Shown here in pieces: positions 34,901-43,307 of a stretch of DNA of 61,676 nt. Source of the DNA: an uncultured Candidatus Saccharibacteria bacterium (GTDB lineage: Bacteria > Patescibacteriota > Saccharimonadia > Saccharimonadales > Saccharimonadaceae); contig CALHQH010000015.1 of NCBI GenBank assembly GCA_938036625.1, forward strand, positions 1 through 61,676, in the 5' to 3' direction. Position numbers and translations under genes: made by a program. The first letter of the stretch is position 1. Each line of letters starts with the position of its first letter. Under the pieces are notes generated by a model. The model made no database searches and was not told the DNA's origin. It was given only the letters and a program-made list of their open reading frames with translations.

Positions 34901-35629
34901 CTCGACCACTACGACACGTTCTTTGCTGAGCAGACCGTGCCACTGCGCACTGTCTCACCACAGATCGACGGCCAGACAGTGACGATTGGTGGCCTCGTGA
35001 CGCGCCTGCGGACGATTGTGACGAAGTCGGGCAGCAAGATGGCCTTTGTAGGAGTTGAGGACAAGTCGGGTGAGAGCGAGATTATTATTTTCCCGAATCT
35101 GTATGAGAAGCTGGCTGGCCAGCTGGAGCAAGATGTGGTAATCACTGCCAGCGGCAAGGTGAGCGCGCGCGATCGTGATGGCAACCTTGGTGATGAAGCG
35201 AAGCTAATTGCCAATGAAATTACGGTCGTGACTGATACCGACTTAGCCGAATACCAAGCAACTGGCCGCACGATGTCTGCGCCAACCGGCCCAGCAGCCG
35301 CGCCGCGCCGCCGGTCATCGGCGCAGAAGAATGCTACCCAGCGCTCAGCGCGAGTATCGACAGGTACGACAGCGCCAGCGAGCCCACCACCCAAACCACT
35401 CGATACACTCCCAACGGTCTATGTGCGGGTCAAGAACCCCGACGATATGACTGCTCTCACGAAGTTTAAGCAGCTGTGTACACAAAATCCAGGCCAGCAC
35501 GACATTATTATGATGCTGGGTGATGACAAAACGTCGGCAATTCGCTTGCCATTCCGGGTCGACGCGCAGCAGCGATTGCAGGATGAGCTTGCACAAATCC
35601 TCGGTAGAGACTGCGTTGTTGTCAAATAA
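31931..35629 (+). CDS. dnaE: DNA polymerase III alpha subunit
   Basis: A 1232-residue replicative C-family polymerase of the DnaE type. The N-terminal PHP domain starts FVHLHNHTHHSLLDG and keeps its His and Asp ligands (DHGTMSG), so PHP-dependent proofreading is possible. The catalytic aspartates are in MPDIDVDIQD (about 430). GRGSAAGS and the YRPGPM palm/finger motifs follow. An OB fold is at about 1010-1090 (VTIGGLVTRLRTI). An Ala/Pro/Arg-rich linker (about 1115-1155) and a small terminal domain close the protein. The frame opens at 31889, but TATACT at 31917 places the start at 31931. Confidence 0.98.
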   Translation: MTSHSSALQPSDFVHLHNHTHHSLLDGLTKISDLVSTVKDYGMTAAAITDHGTMSGVLDYYKTANAAGIKPILGIEAYVAARSRFDRDPAKDKMRYHLTIIAMNNQGYHNLMRLSTKANLEGMYYKPRIDHDLLEELNEGLIVLSGCASGEIGEALRYDDYAKAVEIAQWYKRVFGDRYYLELQDHGHPDSNTHWDVQAKINEGLRRMAEELDIPLVVTCDGHYLTHDFQDAHEILLCVGTGSFLSDEKRMSLKDFELHLTDPRDIIARWGRELPEAITNTKQIADRCNVDIELGKILIPKYPLPESETSEHSYLHKLVYRGLAQRYNGAKPEDTADQLPEQIIPTLADSVRERAEMELGVMASMGYEGYFLIVQDFINWGKSQGIVFGPGRGSAAGSIIAYALNITDLDPLKYGLLFERFLNPDRISMPDIDVDIQDTRRDEVIEYCANKYGHDHVSNIVTFGKMAARAAVRDVARVLEVPYAESDRLAKMVPPPAQGRHIPLAISTKEDPDLKHEYETNPTAKQVFDYAIQLEGTIRSHGVHACGVVIAPDELVKYIPLEQAQKGVVATQFPMGEVEDLGLLKMDFLGLSNLSIINNAMRIIRKVYGDTIDLSTLPLDDEATYKLFQRGDTTGVFQLESAGMKRYLRALKPSHFEDIIAMVALYRPGPMQFIDSFIRRKHGEEEITYLHPGMKSSLENTYGILVYQEQFMQISKEWCGFTGGQADTLRKAVGKKKIDLMKKVKPEFVEGAVKVGGATREMAETFWTQLEEFANYCFNKSHAACYGLIAYWTAYLKAHYPDAFMAALMTSDHDDVDRLAIEITECKHMGLTVLNPDVNESYEEFAVVPGKKQIRFGMAAVKGVGVGAVEEIVKMRDRDGKFATVEDFAKRVSTSKCNKRVWESLIKSGGFDALGDRSDLLFNLENVLAFASKLQKEALSGQTDLFGSLADSSTEVMPSIELKPAPVKHTDKERLMWERELIGLYISAHPLDHYDTFFAEQTVPLRTVSPQIDGQTVTIGGLVTRLRTIVTKSGSKMAFVGVEDKSGESEIIIFPNLYEKLAGQLEQDVVITASGKVSARDRDGNLGDEAKLIANEITVVTDTDLAEYQATGRTMSAPTGPAAAPRRRSSAQKNATQRSARVSTGTTAPASPPPKPLDTLPTVYVRVKNPDDMTALTKFKQLCTQNPGQHDIIMMLGDDKTSAIRLPFRVDAQQRLQDELAQILGRDCVVVK

Positions 35630-35635
35630 TGCCGT

Positions 35636-35809
35636 CCCCACGTCGGGGGGTGACTCACGCCACCCTGGGAGTCTGCTGGCTGTGCGTGCAATTTTTACTT
35701 CGAACAGTAGCGTCTACGACCAGGGCGGCGCGAGGCCAGATACTTGCGAGGCGAGCGAAATAAGCTCAAGCACAGGCAAGCTGTGGGCGGTGGCTTGGTC
35801 GTGCCACCT
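35636..35809 (-). ncRNA. Putative structured RNA after dnaE
   Basis: A GC-rich non-coding stretch of about 175 bases with a run of compact hairpins: CCCC/GGGG (35636-35648), GACTC/GAGTC (35652-35673), GAGC/GCTC (35753-35767), CACAG/CTGTG (35771-35785) and GGTGGC/GCCACC (35789-35808). A TATACT box on the minus strand (35816-35821) would start transcription right at the last hairpin. I checked it by eye against tmRNA, RNase P, SRP and 6S hallmarks and found none. It may instead only end dnaE transcription. Confidence 0.35.
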
Positions 35810-35815
35810 GCTGCT

Positions 35816-35821
35816 AGTATA
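35816..35821 (-). promoter_or_regulatory. -10 box facing the structured region
   Basis: TATACT on the minus strand. No coding frame follows it, which is why a non-coding RNA is proposed downstream. Confidence 0.4.
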
Positions 35822-35871
35822 ACCCGATATTTGCCACAACGCAAACAAAATGGGTACATATGACACTATAA

Positions 35872-36408
35872 CTATCCAGCGGTTGTGAGCGCATAGAGCG
35901 CGATACCGGTCGCGACTGATACGTTAAATGACTCCTTTTGCCCATACATCGGAATCTCGATGATATCATCCACCAGCGTGAGCGTCTCGGCCGGAATGCC
36001 GTGGACTTCTTCGCCAAGCAAAAGGACGAGCTTATCTGGTGGCTGATACTGCGAAAGATTAACAGAGGTAGGAGCTTGCTCGAGCGCAACAATGCGATAC
36101 CCAGCAAACTGCGCCAGGTCGAGCTCTGGCTGGTAATCAAATGGCACAAGAGCTTCGGCACCAAGCGCCGTCTTGTGGATCTGCTGGGTAATCTTTTCGC
36201 GGATGTGCGGCAAACGTGGGTCGCCTCGCACGGTTTCTTCAGGCTGGTAGGCACAGTGTGGTGGGGTTGGCTGAAGGGCAAGATCGGGGTAGGGCGTGTA
36301 GCCACTGAGGATGAGCCGCTGCACACCAAATCCTTCGCAGGTACGAAAGATCGATCCGACATTGTGCGCTGAGCGAATGTTGTGCGCGATAACAATAATC
36401 TCTGGCAT
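35872..36408 (-). CDS. SPOUT-class RNA methyltransferase (TrmH/SpoU family)
   Basis: A 178-residue knotted methyltransferase. All three SPOUT motifs are present: NIRSAHNVGSIFRTCEGFG (motif 1), LVLLLGEEVHGIP (motif 2) and IEIPMYGQKESFNVSVATGIALYAL (motif 3, S-adenosylmethionine knot). It 2'-O-methylates a tRNA or rRNA ribose; which one cannot be said. The 178-residue length with no extra RNA-binding domain is like TrmL/TrmH short forms. The longer frame to 36456 crosses the TATAAT box, so the ATG at 36408 is the start. Confidence 0.92.
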   Translation of the reverse strand: MPEIIVIAHNIRSAHNVGSIFRTCEGFGVQRLILSGYTPYPDLALQPTPPHCAYQPEETVRGDPRLPHIREKITQQIHKTALGAEALVPFDYQPELDLAQFAGYRIVALEQAPTSVNLSQYQPPDKLVLLLGEEVHGIPAETLTLVDDIIEIPMYGQKESFNVSVATGIALYALTTAG

Positions 36409-36414
36409 AGTTGT

Positions 36415-36420
36415 ATTATA
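36415..36420 (-). promoter_or_regulatory. -10 box, leaderless type, for the SPOUT gene
   Basis: TATAAT on the minus strand, six bases before the ATG at 36408. Confidence 0.65.
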
Positions 36421-36467
36421 CCTGAAGTGCTTTGGACTTGCCCCTATATTTACCACGAGCTTTTTGT

Positions 36468-36473
36468 TACACT
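36468..36473 (+). promoter_or_regulatory. -10 box of the pilB-like gene
   Basis: TACACT seven bases before the ATG at 36481. It shows that the frame opening at 36382 is not the start. Confidence 0.55.
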
Positions 36474-36480
36474 AAGAAGG

Positions 36481-38103
36481 ATGAATGAAGATGAAGTCCA
36501 ACAACGTCGTCGCCAGCAAGATGAGGCGTCGACCGAGCAACGATCGCGCATTCTTGGCCTCAAATACCTTGATATGCGCCCCATCGAAGAGACGCTGCCA
36601 CTAGCACGCGACCTAATGACGATCGAGGAGATGCACAACCTCTATATGCTGCCGCTAACTGACGGTAATGAGCAGGAATCGTATCAGTTTGCCGTTACGA
36701 CACAAACGCCCCAGTCGGTTATCCAGCGGACGCGGCGCACGTATCAAGACCGAGGGCTACCTGTCGAATTTTATTTGATTAGCCTCAGTGCTTACCGCGT
36801 GTTGATGAACCGCTTCGACCCACCAAAGAAGATCGTCTACGATGATATCAAGATTGCCAAAGCGGGCGACAGCGAGACCATTGCCGAGGTGAGCCAGACG
36901 CTTGGGCGAGTCAGTAGTGAGGAGGTTTTCGACTTTTTGATCAACCAGGCGGATATGCTTGGTGCGAGCGACATCCACATCGAGAATGAACGCCATGATA
37001 TCCGGATTCGCCTTCGTGTCGATGGTGCACTCCACCCCGTAGCGACGATTAGTCGCAGCCGCTACCGTGTGATCATGGGTGAGCTCGCCAGCCGTGCTGG
37101 TGTATCAAGTGCTTCGATGGAGCCGCAGTCAGGTCACATCCAAAAGGATGTAACGCATGGCAATGCAACACACTTGCTCAACATCCGTGTTGAGACTGTG
37201 CCAACCATGTATGGGCAGGATGCCGTGCTGCGTCTCTTTAACTTCGATGAGAGCTTGCTTAATCTTGATTTGCTGGGTATCCCGCCCAAGCAGCGCCAGC
37301 AGATTGATGAAATCATCAGCCATCCGCGCGGCCTTGTGCTGATGGTTGGGCCAACGGGCTCAGGTAAGTCTACCACGCTCTATAGCATGCTCAATGCCCT
37401 CAATACGACCGACCGCAAGATTATTACGCTAGAGGATCCAATCGAATATGGCCTGGCTGGCATCTCGCAAATCCCAATTAATACCAACGCTGGTGGAAGC
37501 TTTGGTGAGGGTTTGCGCAGCGTGCTTCGTCTCGATCCAGATGTCGTGATGGTGGGTGAGATCCGTGATGTCGATACGGCGCGCACTGCCATTCAAGCGT
37601 CGATTACCGGCCACTTGGTGATGTCGAGCTTCCACGCTAATAGTAGTAGCGCGGCCTTTAGCCGAATGATCGACCTGATTGGCGTAAATCCAATTTTTGC
37701 CAGTGCTATCCGCCTCGTGGTGGCGCAGCGTTTGGTGCGGCGGCTTGTGGATGAGACCAAGGAAGCCTATGAGCCAGATGACGCCACGCGCAGCTATGTC
37801 AAGCGAGTCCTGGCTGATATTCCTGAAGAGGTGGAGCATCCCGATCTCGACACCTTCAAGCTCTGGCGGCCAGTGCCGAGCGACGATGCACCATTTGGCT
37901 ACAAGGGCCGCATGGTGATTATGGAGCAGCTTATCGTCACCCCAGGTATTCAGAAGTTTATCCGTGGTGACTTTACCGATGTCCACCCAGACGTCATCGA
38001 AAAAGCTGCCCAGCGCGAAGGCATGCTCACCCTCGAGCAAATTGGCGTCCTTGCTGCTCTGCGCGGCGAGACAACGCTCGAGGAAGTTGGGCGGGTGATA
38101 TAA
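36481..38103 (+). CDS. pilB: Type IV pilus assembly ATPase, PilB/GspE family
   Basis: A 540-residue hexameric secretion ATPase. A degenerate N-terminal domain (40-115) is followed by GASDIHIENERHDIRIRLRVDG (N2 domain), Walker A GPTGSGKS at 290-297, the Asp box ITLEDPIEY, Walker B LRLDPDVVMVGEIRD and the His box TGHLVMSSFHANSS. The tetracysteine zinc site that PilB/GspE proteins normally carry after this is absent: the region VDETKEAYEPDD and later PSDDAPFGYKGR has no Cys. It powers extension of pili built from prepilins such as that at 21575. TACACT is seven bases before the ATG. A hairpin terminator follows. Confidence 0.93.
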   Translation: MNEDEVQQRRRQQDEASTEQRSRILGLKYLDMRPIEETLPLARDLMTIEEMHNLYMLPLTDGNEQESYQFAVTTQTPQSVIQRTRRTYQDRGLPVEFYLISLSAYRVLMNRFDPPKKIVYDDIKIAKAGDSETIAEVSQTLGRVSSEEVFDFLINQADMLGASDIHIENERHDIRIRLRVDGALHPVATISRSRYRVIMGELASRAGVSSASMEPQSGHIQKDVTHGNATHLLNIRVETVPTMYGQDAVLRLFNFDESLLNLDLLGIPPKQRQQIDEIISHPRGLVLMVGPTGSGKSTTLYSMLNALNTTDRKIITLEDPIEYGLAGISQIPINTNAGGSFGEGLRSVLRLDPDVVMVGEIRDVDTARTAIQASITGHLVMSSFHANSSSAAFSRMIDLIGVNPIFASAIRLVVAQRLVRRLVDETKEAYEPDDATRSYVKRVLADIPEEVEHPDLDTFKLWRPVPSDDAPFGYKGRMVIMEQLIVTPGIQKFIRGDFTDVHPDVIEKAAQREGMLTLEQIGVLAALRGETTLEEVGRVI

Positions 38104-38142
38104 ACGCGCTATCTTGCTGAAGAGTACTTAGGGCCGATCTGT

Positions 38143-38168
38143 GCTATGTATTACATAGCGGATTTTTT
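38143..38168 (+). terminator. Terminator after pilB
   Basis: Stem GCTATGT / ACATAGC (loop ATT), extended by GAT/GGAT-type pairs, followed by six T's. Confidence 0.8.
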
Positions 38169-38192
38169 GACAAAGTATCATTTTTTGCGTAT

Positions 38193-38198
38193 TATACT
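38193..38198 (+). promoter_or_regulatory. -10 box, leaderless type, for the gene at 38204
   Basis: TATACT five bases before the ATG. A TTGACA lies at 38167-38172, 20 bases upstream, within the terminator T-run. Confidence 0.55.
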
Positions 38199-38203
38199 AT
38201 GGC

Positions 38204-39979
38204 ATGTCGCATGAACAGACTAATTATCTACAAGAGCCCGAAGTGCCTCAAGAGCCTGCCATAGACCGTAACCCTGGCGGAGAAGAGCTTAGCATAACGC
38301 TACCAGACAGTGTTGGTAAAATGCCGTCTAGTGAGCGTGAGCCGAGCCTAAACGAACAGCAATTAGAAGAAGATATAGCATCACTCAATGCGAGTTTTAC
38401 AGTCTTTGGTGGTGTGCTTGAACACTTATCGCTTGTGATGCAACAGCATAAGGAGGCGGCTATAGCTATGCAAAATACTGAGCATACGCTTCGGCAGTGC
38501 CACTTTACGAGTGAGAGGTATAAATACTGTGTGCGTCGTGCACTATTGCGCGAAACCGACTCGTGGCGTACAACAAATATGCGGTTATATCCGGCAGCAG
38601 CGGAGCGTGCACAGCAATACATCAATAAGCAGCGCGACAAGCTAGCGATGCGAAGCGTGCGCGCCGTTAAGGCAGTGTTTGTGGCTAGCGGAATAGTGCA
38701 GGTGCCAGATTGGTGTCATACGGCTATTCCAAAGCGTACTGAGTGGCAGCAGGATAAAGCTTTGCTGCCATCGGCAGCTAACGATATATACCAAAAGTTA
38801 GTTCAGGAGGCAGTCGATTGGGCGGTGGCGCAGTGCGAACAGATAGCTTTTGATGAGCTACAGCAACCATGCTACGATGACGAAATTGCAATCTGTAAAC
38901 CGGAGAGTCAACATCTCGATGCATTGCAAACAGAACATACAGCGTTAGTTGCGCAAGCTCGGCAGCTTGAACAATCGCGAGACGAGGAATATACAACGGT
39001 ACCGGCTGATACATTGCTGTCCTTCTGCCACTACCTCACAGAGCATGTACCACAAATTAGCCAGACGCAAATTGCGCTCTTACAATGGTTTGATCGATCG
39101 GATAAGGTGATAACTCACGATATAGCACAGCGCTTGGTTGATCGCCTCTGGCCAAAGAGTGCACAGCACGCTGATCGTCAGTTAATTGATATGCAAACGG
39201 AACAGATCATTGCCGAGGCGGCTGAACGGCTAGCCAATGCATTGGTAGCGTACCAACCGACAGCTGACCAGCTAGCAACCCATGATTTGCCAAATGTATC
39301 TAGCAATAAACGACGCAGCATGGAAGGCTCAGTAGGCCTGCTGCCTAACAAGTCGAATCAGCCAGATAATGTCACGTCGCTGCCAGTATCAGAGCTACTA
39401 CAGCCTCGTGCAGAAACCGAACGTGTGTCGCTTGATTACCTTACCTTGCCGCACAAGCTTGTACCATGGCTTGAGGTGGATAGTCGTGATAGTATGGTGA
39501 GTTGTAAAGTTGTTGTCGATAACGTACCTGGGGCGCTTGTGATCGATTGCCGTAGCAAAGCACTGCAAGAAATTGAGCGTCGGATGGATGGTTATCAATC
39601 AACTGCATGGGGTTATATAGCACCAAATGTACAGCAACGTCTCACACATTATGCTCAGGTGGCTATGTCGGATGGTGGCTTAATTCATGCTGGTAAATTC
39701 TCAAGCGTTGATAAAAACGGCGAATCGACTTACCCGCACCCTGTGATTTACAGTAAGGACGCGAAACACAATGTGATGCGTGTCTACATATCGAACCTAC
39801 GCGTTAACCAGATGGACAATAGACTTGCGAGTGTGCGTGAGCAACTCACAGCAATGCAGGTGCACGAATTGATCATGCTGATCGGTGTTTGTGACAAGCA
39901 GCACCAGCTGGCAACGCTAGCAGAAATCACTGGACGTTCTCGACGAGAGTTACGCAAACAGCGCGTAGGCAGCATTTAA
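38204..39979 (+). CDS. Large orphan protein with helical N-terminal part
   Basis: A 591-residue soluble protein that I do not recognise. The first 60 residues are acidic and Pro-rich (disordered). Residues 60-330 are mostly helical, with several Cys. A polar linker lies at 340-400. A compact alpha/beta C-terminal domain (about 400-590) contains YPHPVIYSKDAKHNVMRVYISN and ends in TLAEITGRSRRELRKQRV, which looks like a helix-turn-helix. No signal peptide. Codon use seems more AT-rich than its neighbours. A strong bidirectional terminator follows. It may be lineage-specific. Confidence 0.55.
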   Translation: MSHEQTNYLQEPEVPQEPAIDRNPGGEELSITLPDSVGKMPSSEREPSLNEQQLEEDIASLNASFTVFGGVLEHLSLVMQQHKEAAIAMQNTEHTLRQCHFTSERYKYCVRRALLRETDSWRTTNMRLYPAAAERAQQYINKQRDKLAMRSVRAVKAVFVASGIVQVPDWCHTAIPKRTEWQQDKALLPSAANDIYQKLVQEAVDWAVAQCEQIAFDELQQPCYDDEIAICKPESQHLDALQTEHTALVAQARQLEQSRDEEYTTVPADTLLSFCHYLTEHVPQISQTQIALLQWFDRSDKVITHDIAQRLVDRLWPKSAQHADRQLIDMQTEQIIAEAAERLANALVAYQPTADQLATHDLPNVSSNKRRSMEGSVGLLPNKSNQPDNVTSLPVSELLQPRAETERVSLDYLTLPHKLVPWLEVDSRDSMVSCKVVVDNVPGALVIDCRSKALQEIERRMDGYQSTAWGYIAPNVQQRLTHYAQVAMSDGGLIHAGKFSSVDKNGESTYPHPVIYSKDAKHNVMRVYISNLRVNQMDNRLASVREQLTAMQVHELIMLIGVCDKQHQLATLAEITGRSRRELRKQRVGSI

Positions 39980-39992
39980 AGAGAAACTATAC

Positions 39993-40037
39993 AGAAATAA
40001 AACTACGTGGCTTTGTACGCTACGTAGTTTTATTTCT
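39993..40037. terminator. Long bidirectional terminator
   Basis: A 16-bp perfect inverted repeat (AGAAATAAAACTACGT and its complement) with a 13-base loop, between the convergent orphan gene and malic enzyme gene. Confidence 0.88.
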
Positions 40038-40162
40038 TAGGTTTACTGTCTCTTGCGTGACAAAACTCACCGATATACCCAGTGCTCTACGAGGTTACGT
40101 GAGGTATATAAAGTGAGAGGCAAGATTTAGGAATGTAGGTCTTAGCGGGTATAAATATCAAC

Positions 40163-41296
40163 CTACCGAATAACCTTCGCCACAGCCCCAACCACGCGCT
40201 CATCAAATGGTGAGGGGATGACGTAGTCTGCCGTGGGTTCATCGACCAGCGCTGCTAGCGCCTGGGCGGCGGCGAGCTTGTGCTCATCGGTGATTTTTTG
40301 CACGCCATTATCGAGCGCGCCGCGGAAGATACCTGGGAAGGCCAGGGCATTATTGACTTGGTTGGGGAAGTCGCTGCGGCCAGTGGCGATGACGGCCGCG
40401 CCAGCTGCTTTGGCGCTATCTGGCATGATTTCTGGCACTGGGTTGGCCAGGGCAAAGATAATCGGGTCTTTGGCCATCGTCCCAACGAGTTCTGGAGTCA
40501 GCAACCCAGCGCGCGATACACCAATGAATACATCAGCATCTGCCATGGCGTCCTCCAGCGACCCCTGCTGCGCGGTATCAACATAGGCAAGCAGGGCGGT
40601 TTTTTCGGCGTTGAGGTCGGTACGGTGGCTACCCACGATGCCTTTGCTATCAACCGCCACAATGTGCCGAGCGCCGTAAGTATGCAGCAGCTTAATAATA
40701 GCAGTGCCAGCAGCGCCAGCGCCGACCACGACGAATTTGCTATCAGCCAGGCTGCGGCCCGTCAGCTTGGCAGCGTTGATGAGTCCAGCTAGTACCACCA
40801 CAGCCGTACCGTGCTGGTCGTCGTGGAAGACGGGGATAGCGAGCTCGGCCTTGAGGCGCTCCTCAATCTCGAAGCACTTGGGCGCGGCGATATCCTCGAG
40901 GTTAATCGCGCCAAAGCTTGGGGCAATCGCCTTAACCGTAGTAATAATCTCCTCTGGCTGATGTACATCCAGCACAATTGGCACGGCATCGACACCAGCA
41001 AAGTGCTTAAACAGCAGTGCCTTACCTTCCATCACCGGCATGGCGGCTTTGGGGCCAAGGTCGCCCAGGCCCAGGATGGCCGAGCCGTCGCTAATCACCG
41101 CTACAAGGTTATTCGTCCAGGTGTAGGTGGGCAGAGTAGTGGGGTCATCTGCAATTGCCTTGCTGACTGCGCCCACGCCGGGGCTGTAGTAGCTGCTGAG
41201 TTTATCGCGGTCAAGCTTATCGCTATCGCGCAGGCTGGTGGTGATTTTCCCCTTATATTTTTTGTGTAGGTCGAGTGCAAGTTTATTATAATCCAT
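40163..41296 (-). CDS. NAD(P)-dependent malic enzyme, short bacterial type
   Basis: A 377-residue malic enzyme: malate + NAD(P)+ to pyruvate + CO2 + NAD(P)H. The YYSPGVGAVSKAI start, SDGSAILGLGDLGPKAAMPVMEGKALLFKHF (catalytic Lys region), INLEDIAAPKCFEIE and FHDDQHGTAVV (metal ligands) are all present. The NAD(P) fold is VVVGAGAAGTAII. The short form lacks the phosphotransacetylase domain. It is one of the few central-carbon enzymes here and may supply pyruvate and reducing power. The frame runs to 41428, but TATACT on the minus strand sits at 41304-41309, so MDYNKL at 41296 is the start. Confidence 0.96.
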   Translation of the reverse strand: MDYNKLALDLHKKYKGKITTSLRDSDKLDRDKLSSYYSPGVGAVSKAIADDPTTLPTYTWTNNLVAVISDGSAILGLGDLGPKAAMPVMEGKALLFKHFAGVDAVPIVLDVHQPEEIITTVKAIAPSFGAINLEDIAAPKCFEIEERLKAELAIPVFHDDQHGTAVVVLAGLINAAKLTGRSLADSKFVVVGAGAAGTAIIKLLHTYGARHIVAVDSKGIVGSHRTDLNAEKTALLAYVDTAQQGSLEDAMADADVFIGVSRAGLLTPELVGTMAKDPIIFALANPVPEIMPDSAKAAGAAVIATGRSDFPNQVNNALAFPGIFRGALDNGVQKITDEHKLAAAQALAALVDEPTADYVIPSPFDERVVGAVAKVIR

Positions 41297-41303
41297 AAAC
41301 TCT

Positions 41304-41309
41304 AGTATA
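41304..41309 (-). promoter_or_regulatory. -10 box, leaderless type, for malic enzyme
   Basis: TATACT on the minus strand, seven bases before the ATG at 41296. Confidence 0.65.
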
Positions 41310-41458
41310 CCGCACACAGGCAAGAAAGAGAAAGGAGTAATACAAGGACAAACAGCCGTTATTGCAATACTTTCGCGCCAAATGCTATTATATGATGCAT
41401 AATACAAACCGAGCAAGAAGCCCTGCATAGCCGCAGCGGCTCATAATACGGAGTGATA

Positions 41459-43210
41459 ATGGAGAAATTTACAGAGCAACAGCCATCACCACATGAGACT
41501 AGTGCTAAGGACCCGCTTGAAAAAGTAACGACAGCGATTGCCAAAGATAATGAGCATCACAGAGAAGTCATGCTGGCCCTTCACGACGCAAATATCTTAG
41601 AGTACGAGGAGGATATCTATAATCAGGAGGCTCTGCCGACGATCAAAGCCGATCAGCAAGAAGCGCTCGAGGAGTTTGTGCGGACTGGCGACAAAAGCGT
41701 AGTACCAGCAGGCGTTCTCCAACGCTACCAAGAGGAGCGAGCGAGCTGCGAGGCTACTCTTACCGAAATAGCCGAAAAAGAAGAACAGCCAATGGAGAAG
41801 GGCGGCTACAAAACAGAAGGTAAGATAGCGAAGATTCTGGCCGATCTTGGTCATGCGGCATTGACGCCCAATAAAGCAGCAAAGCGGGTTGATGAAATGT
41901 ATGAGGCAACCCCGCTTGGCAAAGACGTACAGCAGCAGCGCCAAATCGTTAAAGATAGGATTGGTGAGATCAACGCCGAGCTGGCATATTATATGGGCCT
42001 CACAGAGCCACCCTTGGCAGTCGTATCTGAGGAGACGGCAATTCGTATCTGGGGTAAAGAAGCGGTTGAGAAAGCGCAGTCGACCGACAATGAGAGCGAG
42101 CCCGGGCATATTGATGTCTTTCCTGATGATGGCCCAACAAAACACCGAGGCAGCAAGCGGGGATATGCAAGTCGTGCTACACCAGAGTTTATCAAAAAAG
42201 ATGCCAGCCTGCGGATAGCAGAGGTGCTTGTGGAGTCTACTGGCGAAGCGTGGACGGTGCAAGAATTAGGTGACGAGGTCTACGACCCAGAGAAAGTGCG
42301 TACAAAACTCGGGCGATACAATCGAGTGAGTGCCCTGCTAAATATTGACCAAAGACCAGATAACCGCAGTGCGATTATCTCAAACGAACTGGCGCGTTAC
42401 AGCCTTATCCTCCAGCGTGGCCGGCGATACCTCATAGACGAGCATGGTCGACGACGTGATCCAATCACTGTTTATCGTGCGGTGTCGGCTGAGGTTGCTG
42501 GGCAAGAATCAGTAGAAGAGCAAAGAAGCGGTCGTTATGGCAAACAGCAGATTGAGTGGATGTCGCATAAGGCTGCAGCTGCAGCGCATAAAGCGGGCGT
42601 AGCTTGCAGCGAGACATCACCAGCCGCTAGTAGTGCAGAAAATGAAGCTTCGGCCAGCAGCATGCTAGGCATCGATGATGCACTGGCAAAGCGAGCACTC
42701 GAGGCTGCCCGTGCCGCTGCTGACCGTCAAGCGGCAAAAGCCGAAGAGCAGCAAGAAGCGCTCCACGCTGCAGAGGCCGCCCTCAGTGCAGAAGTGCGCG
42801 TCCAGATCGAGCAGCTTGTAGAGCTTGCGCAGCCACTGATCGATTCCTTGCGAGAAAATAGCGCCGACGATAATGCAGACAAGCAGGTATTTCGCATTCA
42901 AGATTTGCCAGGGATAGAGAGCCAATACACCTCCGAGCACGACCTAGAGATATTCCTCAACAAAGCTCGGCAGGCTGGGCTCATCAACAAAAAACAGCTG
43001 CGCAATCGTGCGCTACCGTCTGCTGGCGAAGCGCTTGTGCTTATCCTTTATGCGTACGACCCGCAGACGATGTATGACCTAGTGCGCAATGATGCTGCCA
43101 AGCGTGTGCTCCAGCATAAATTCCAGCAAGCGTACGAGAACAGAGCTGCACAGGTAGTGAACCGCCGCGAAGGTGGAGCAAGCGCAGCCCAAGAAAGCAC
43201 CACCAGCTAA
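41459..43210 (+). CDS. Large orphan protein with possible winged-helix region and coiled coil
   Basis: A 583-residue soluble protein of unknown family. Residues about 250-345 (RIAEVLVESTGEAWTVQELGD and on to YLIDEHGRRRDPI) look like one or two winged-helix domains. An Ala/Glu/Gln-rich coiled coil follows (about 400-470). The C-terminal 110 residues (VFRIQDLPGIESQYTSEHDLEIFLNKARQAG) look globular. The N-terminal 100 residues are charged. A GTG at 41453 is in frame, but ACGGAG is placed for the ATG at 41459. It may bind DNA, but I infer this only from the fold pattern. It has no obvious operon partner. Confidence 0.55.
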   Translation: MEKFTEQQPSPHETSAKDPLEKVTTAIAKDNEHHREVMLALHDANILEYEEDIYNQEALPTIKADQQEALEEFVRTGDKSVVPAGVLQRYQEERASCEATLTEIAEKEEQPMEKGGYKTEGKIAKILADLGHAALTPNKAAKRVDEMYEATPLGKDVQQQRQIVKDRIGEINAELAYYMGLTEPPLAVVSEETAIRIWGKEAVEKAQSTDNESEPGHIDVFPDDGPTKHRGSKRGYASRATPEFIKKDASLRIAEVLVESTGEAWTVQELGDEVYDPEKVRTKLGRYNRVSALLNIDQRPDNRSAIISNELARYSLILQRGRRYLIDEHGRRRDPITVYRAVSAEVAGQESVEEQRSGRYGKQQIEWMSHKAAAAAHKAGVACSETSPAASSAENEASASSMLGIDDALAKRALEAARAAADRQAAKAEEQQEALHAAEAALSAEVRVQIEQLVELAQPLIDSLRENSADDNADKQVFRIQDLPGIESQYTSEHDLEIFLNKARQAGLINKKQLRNRALPSAGEALVLILYAYDPQTMYDLVRNDAAKRVLQHKFQQAYENRAAQVVNRREGGASAAQESTTS

Positions 43211-43238
43211 ACTAGTTGCTATATATACCAAAGTGCGG

Positions 43239-43244
43239 TATAGT
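43239..43244 (+). promoter_or_regulatory. -10 box and leader hairpin of the lipoprotein gene
   Basis: TATAGT with a leader of about 55 bases. The leader carries an ATCATC/GATGAT hairpin (43269-43287) just before the GAGGAGG ribosome site. Confidence 0.5.
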
Positions 43245-43307
43245 TTAGATTATAAATCCAAAATAGGCATCATCTACCAGTGATGATACAGAGAAAGAGG
43301 AGGAAAA

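Noticed and set aside
35520..35822. A 100-residue plus-strand frame over the end of dnaE and the intergenic region
   Set aside because: Its first third is out of frame with dnaE and the rest covers the hairpin-rich region; no start signal.
37429..38040. A 203-residue open frame antisense to pilB
   Set aside because: A shadow of the ATPase gene; no family motif and no promoter or ribosome site.
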